From assembly GCF_001667075.1 (NCBI RefSeq), contig NZ_LZIL01000034.1:62001-126000 (forward strand): DNA of 64,000 nt, written 5' to 3'. The stretch is from Mycobacterium sp. 852014-52450_SCH5900713 (lineage in GTDB: Bacteria; Actinomycetota; Actinomycetes; Mycobacteriales; Mycobacteriaceae). The notes under the pieces are model-generated. The model saw only the letters and a program-made list of their open reading frames with translations, did not search any database and was not told where the DNA came from. How positions within the stretch are numbered: position 1 is the first letter of the stretch; each line of letters starts with the position of its first letter. A program made the translations under genes and the position numbers. This document shows, piece by piece, positions 62,658-64,000 of the stretch.

Positions 62658-63802
62658 CGGCGCGTCACAGCAAGCACGTCCGTGAGCACCCGCCGGGCGA
62701 TCTCGAGTTCGGCGGAATCCAGTGACGCGCGCGCGGTCAGCCGCAGCCGGGAGGTCCCGGCCGGCACGGTCGGGGGCCGGAAGCAGCCCACCTTCACGCC
62801 GGCGTCCAGGCAGGCGGTCGCGGCGGCCAGGGCCACCTCCGGGTTCCCCAGGACCACCGACACCACCGCCGACTGCGGGATCTCGGGCACGTCGCACACC
62901 TCGGCCAGGATCCGGGCGTGCCGCAACACCGCCTCGGGTCGCCACGGTTCGGCCCGCAGCACGCTCAGCGCGGCCCGCGCGGCGCCGACCGCCGCAGGCG
63001 CCAGGCCAGTGTCGAAGATGAACGTGCGTGCCGCGTCGATCAGGTGGGCCCGCACGGCCGCGGGCCCGAGCACCACTCCGCCCTGACTGCCCAGCGCCTT
63101 GGACAGCGTCGTGGTGAGCACCACGTCGGGGGCGCCCGCCAGCCCGAGCTCGTGCAGCAGCCCGCGCCCTCCCCCGCGCACGCCCAGGCCGTGGGCCTCG
63201 TCGACGATCAGCAGCGCGCGGTGCCGGCGACAGACCTCGTGCAGCTCCCGCAGCGGCGCCAAGGCGCCGTCGGCGCTGAACACCGACTCGGTGATGACGA
63301 CGGCGCGCCCCTCGTCGCGTGCGGCGAGGGCGGTCTCCACGGCATCGATGTCGCGATGCGGCGTGACCACCACCCGGGACCGCGACAGCCGGCAGGCGTC
63401 GACCAGCGAGGCGTGCGAAAGCGCGTCGGACACCAGCAACGCGCCCCGGCCCGACAGGCCGACGACCGCGCCCAGGTTGGCCGCGTATCCCGACGAGAAC
63501 AGCAATCCCGATGCGGCGCCGACGTATTCGGCGAGCTCGGACTCGAATTGCTGGTGCAGTTCGGTGTCGCCGGTGACCAAGCGGGAACCGGTGGAGCCGG
63601 CGCCCCACATGCGCAGCGCCGCGACGCCGCCCTCGATCACGTCGGGGTGCTGGGACAGCCCGAGGTAGTCGTTGGACGCCAAGTCCAGCTCGGTGGCGAC
63701 GGCGGGCCGCGGCCGCAACGACCGGCGCAGCCCGGCCTCGCGACGCTCACTTTCCACCGCGTCGAGCCAGGCCAGCGGGGAAGTATCGATCGGTGCCCTC
63801 AT
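62654..63802 (-). CDS. bioF: 8-amino-7-oxononanoate synthase
   Basis: PLP enzyme condensing pimeloyl thioester with alanine, first ring-building step of biotin. The 382-residue protein has the Schiff-base lysine in [20 protein letters not shown] and S-N-D-Y-L-G-L. It is 61 bp downstream of bioA. Confidence 0.97.
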   Translation of the reverse strand: MRAPIDTSPLAWLDAVESERREAGLRRSLRPRPAVATELDLASNDYLGLSQHPDVIEGGVAALRMWGAGSTGSRLVTGDTELHQQFESELAEYVGAASGLLFSSGYAANLGAVVGLSGRGALLVSDALSHASLVDACRLSRSRVVVTPHRDIDAVETALAARDEGRAVVITESVFSADGALAPLRELHEVCRRHRALLIVDEAHGLGVRGGGRGLLHELGLAGAPDVVLTTTLSKALGSQGGVVLGPAAVRAHLIDAARTFIFDTGLAPAAVGAARAALSVLRAEPWRPEAVLRHARILAEVCDVPEIPQSAVVSVVLGNPEVALAAATACLDAGVKVGCFRPPTVPAGTSRLRLTARASLDSAELEIARRVLTDVLAVTRR

Positions 63803-63863
63803 CGGGGATCAGCCTAGTGGCGATCGTCAGCGCGGCGAAGCCGGGCGCTCGGGGTCGCCACTG

Positions 63864-64000
63864 CTAGCCGACGAGGCGCGCGACCTCGACCATCGCCGAG
63901 GTTATCTGGGCGATCTCGGCGTCCGAGCAGATGTAGGGCGGCATCGCGTAGACGAGGTTCCGGAACGGGCGCAGCCAGACGCCCCGATCCATGGCCGCCG
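63864..64000 (-). CDS. bioA: DAPA aminotransferase, C-terminal fragment at window edge
   Basis: The last 45 residues of BioA: R-G-V-W-L-R-P-F-R-N-L-V-Y-A-M-P-P-Y-I and then V-E-V-A-R-L-V-G before TAG at 63866-63864. This is the PLP enzyme that aminates KAPA using SAM. The rest lies beyond the right edge. Confidence 0.93.
   Translation of the reverse strand, partial: AAMDRGVWLRPFRNLVYAMPPYICSDAEIAQITSAMVEVARLVG

Overview
The window is a high-GC chromosomal segment of a Mycobacterium, most likely a slow grower of the M. avium/intracellulare type. Evidence: a polA lacking proofreading residues, the mycobacterial UvrB, RpsA, CoaE-GrpB, PdtaR, Cya and PriA sequences, F420-family enzymes, WhiB and KstR/NrtR-type sites. 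Gene order follows, in inverted orientation, the M. tuberculosis block from Rv1634 to Rv1568. Rv numbers here come from remembered synteny, not from a search.

Layout. 1-3038: MFS efflux pump (partial) and uvrB, with a DNA-damage (RecA-independent) promoter. 3168-11065: an insertion relative to the tuberculosis order, holding a PknF-like receptor kinase divergent from an FHA-ABC exporter of Rv1747 type, a DUF402 protein, a HAD phosphatase fused to a P-loop ATPase, and a secreted protein. 11072-16645: coaE-grpB, rpsA, polA. 16707-18388: KstR box and a two-gene DUF35/thiolase operon of lipid metabolism. 18402-21898: pdtaR, an oddly short tRNA-Leu(CAA), an AT-richer intergenic region, adenylate cyclase cya and an HdeD-like membrane protein. 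21932-27877: cydABDC, cytochrome bd oxidase and its assembly exporter. 27852-32210: DUF2156 protein, tesB, pyk and a DUF2752 protein.

32239-38919: lgt-trpA-trpB-trpC-membrane protein-trpE. 38973-41149: bcpB, chaA and a WhiB4-like regulator. 41180-47581: the tightly overlapped his operon, hisDCBHA-impA-hisFI. PriA (the hisA product) is expected to supply the missing TrpF step to the trp genes. 47676-49822: an F420-type DUF385 protein, then an oxidoreductase/TetR pair sharing a perfect 18-bp palindrome. 49828-54062: nadABC with divergent nrtR and an NrtR-like operator. 54224-57506: lipase, DUF2567 protein, bsaP and bioB. 61468-64000: 2H phosphoesterase, bioD, bioF and the end of bioA.

Between the two biotin blocks (57636-61471) lies a compact four-gene membrane operon that is the best candidate here for an undescribed system. 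It encodes a 57-residue single-span protein, a 614-residue polytopic protein, a small cupredoxin-like lipoprotein and a second polytopic protein rich in intramembrane histidines. The large protein carries two copies of an Asp-x3-His-x13/14-His motif that, in my recollection, resembles the copper site of the AmoC/PmoC subunit of copper membrane monooxygenases.
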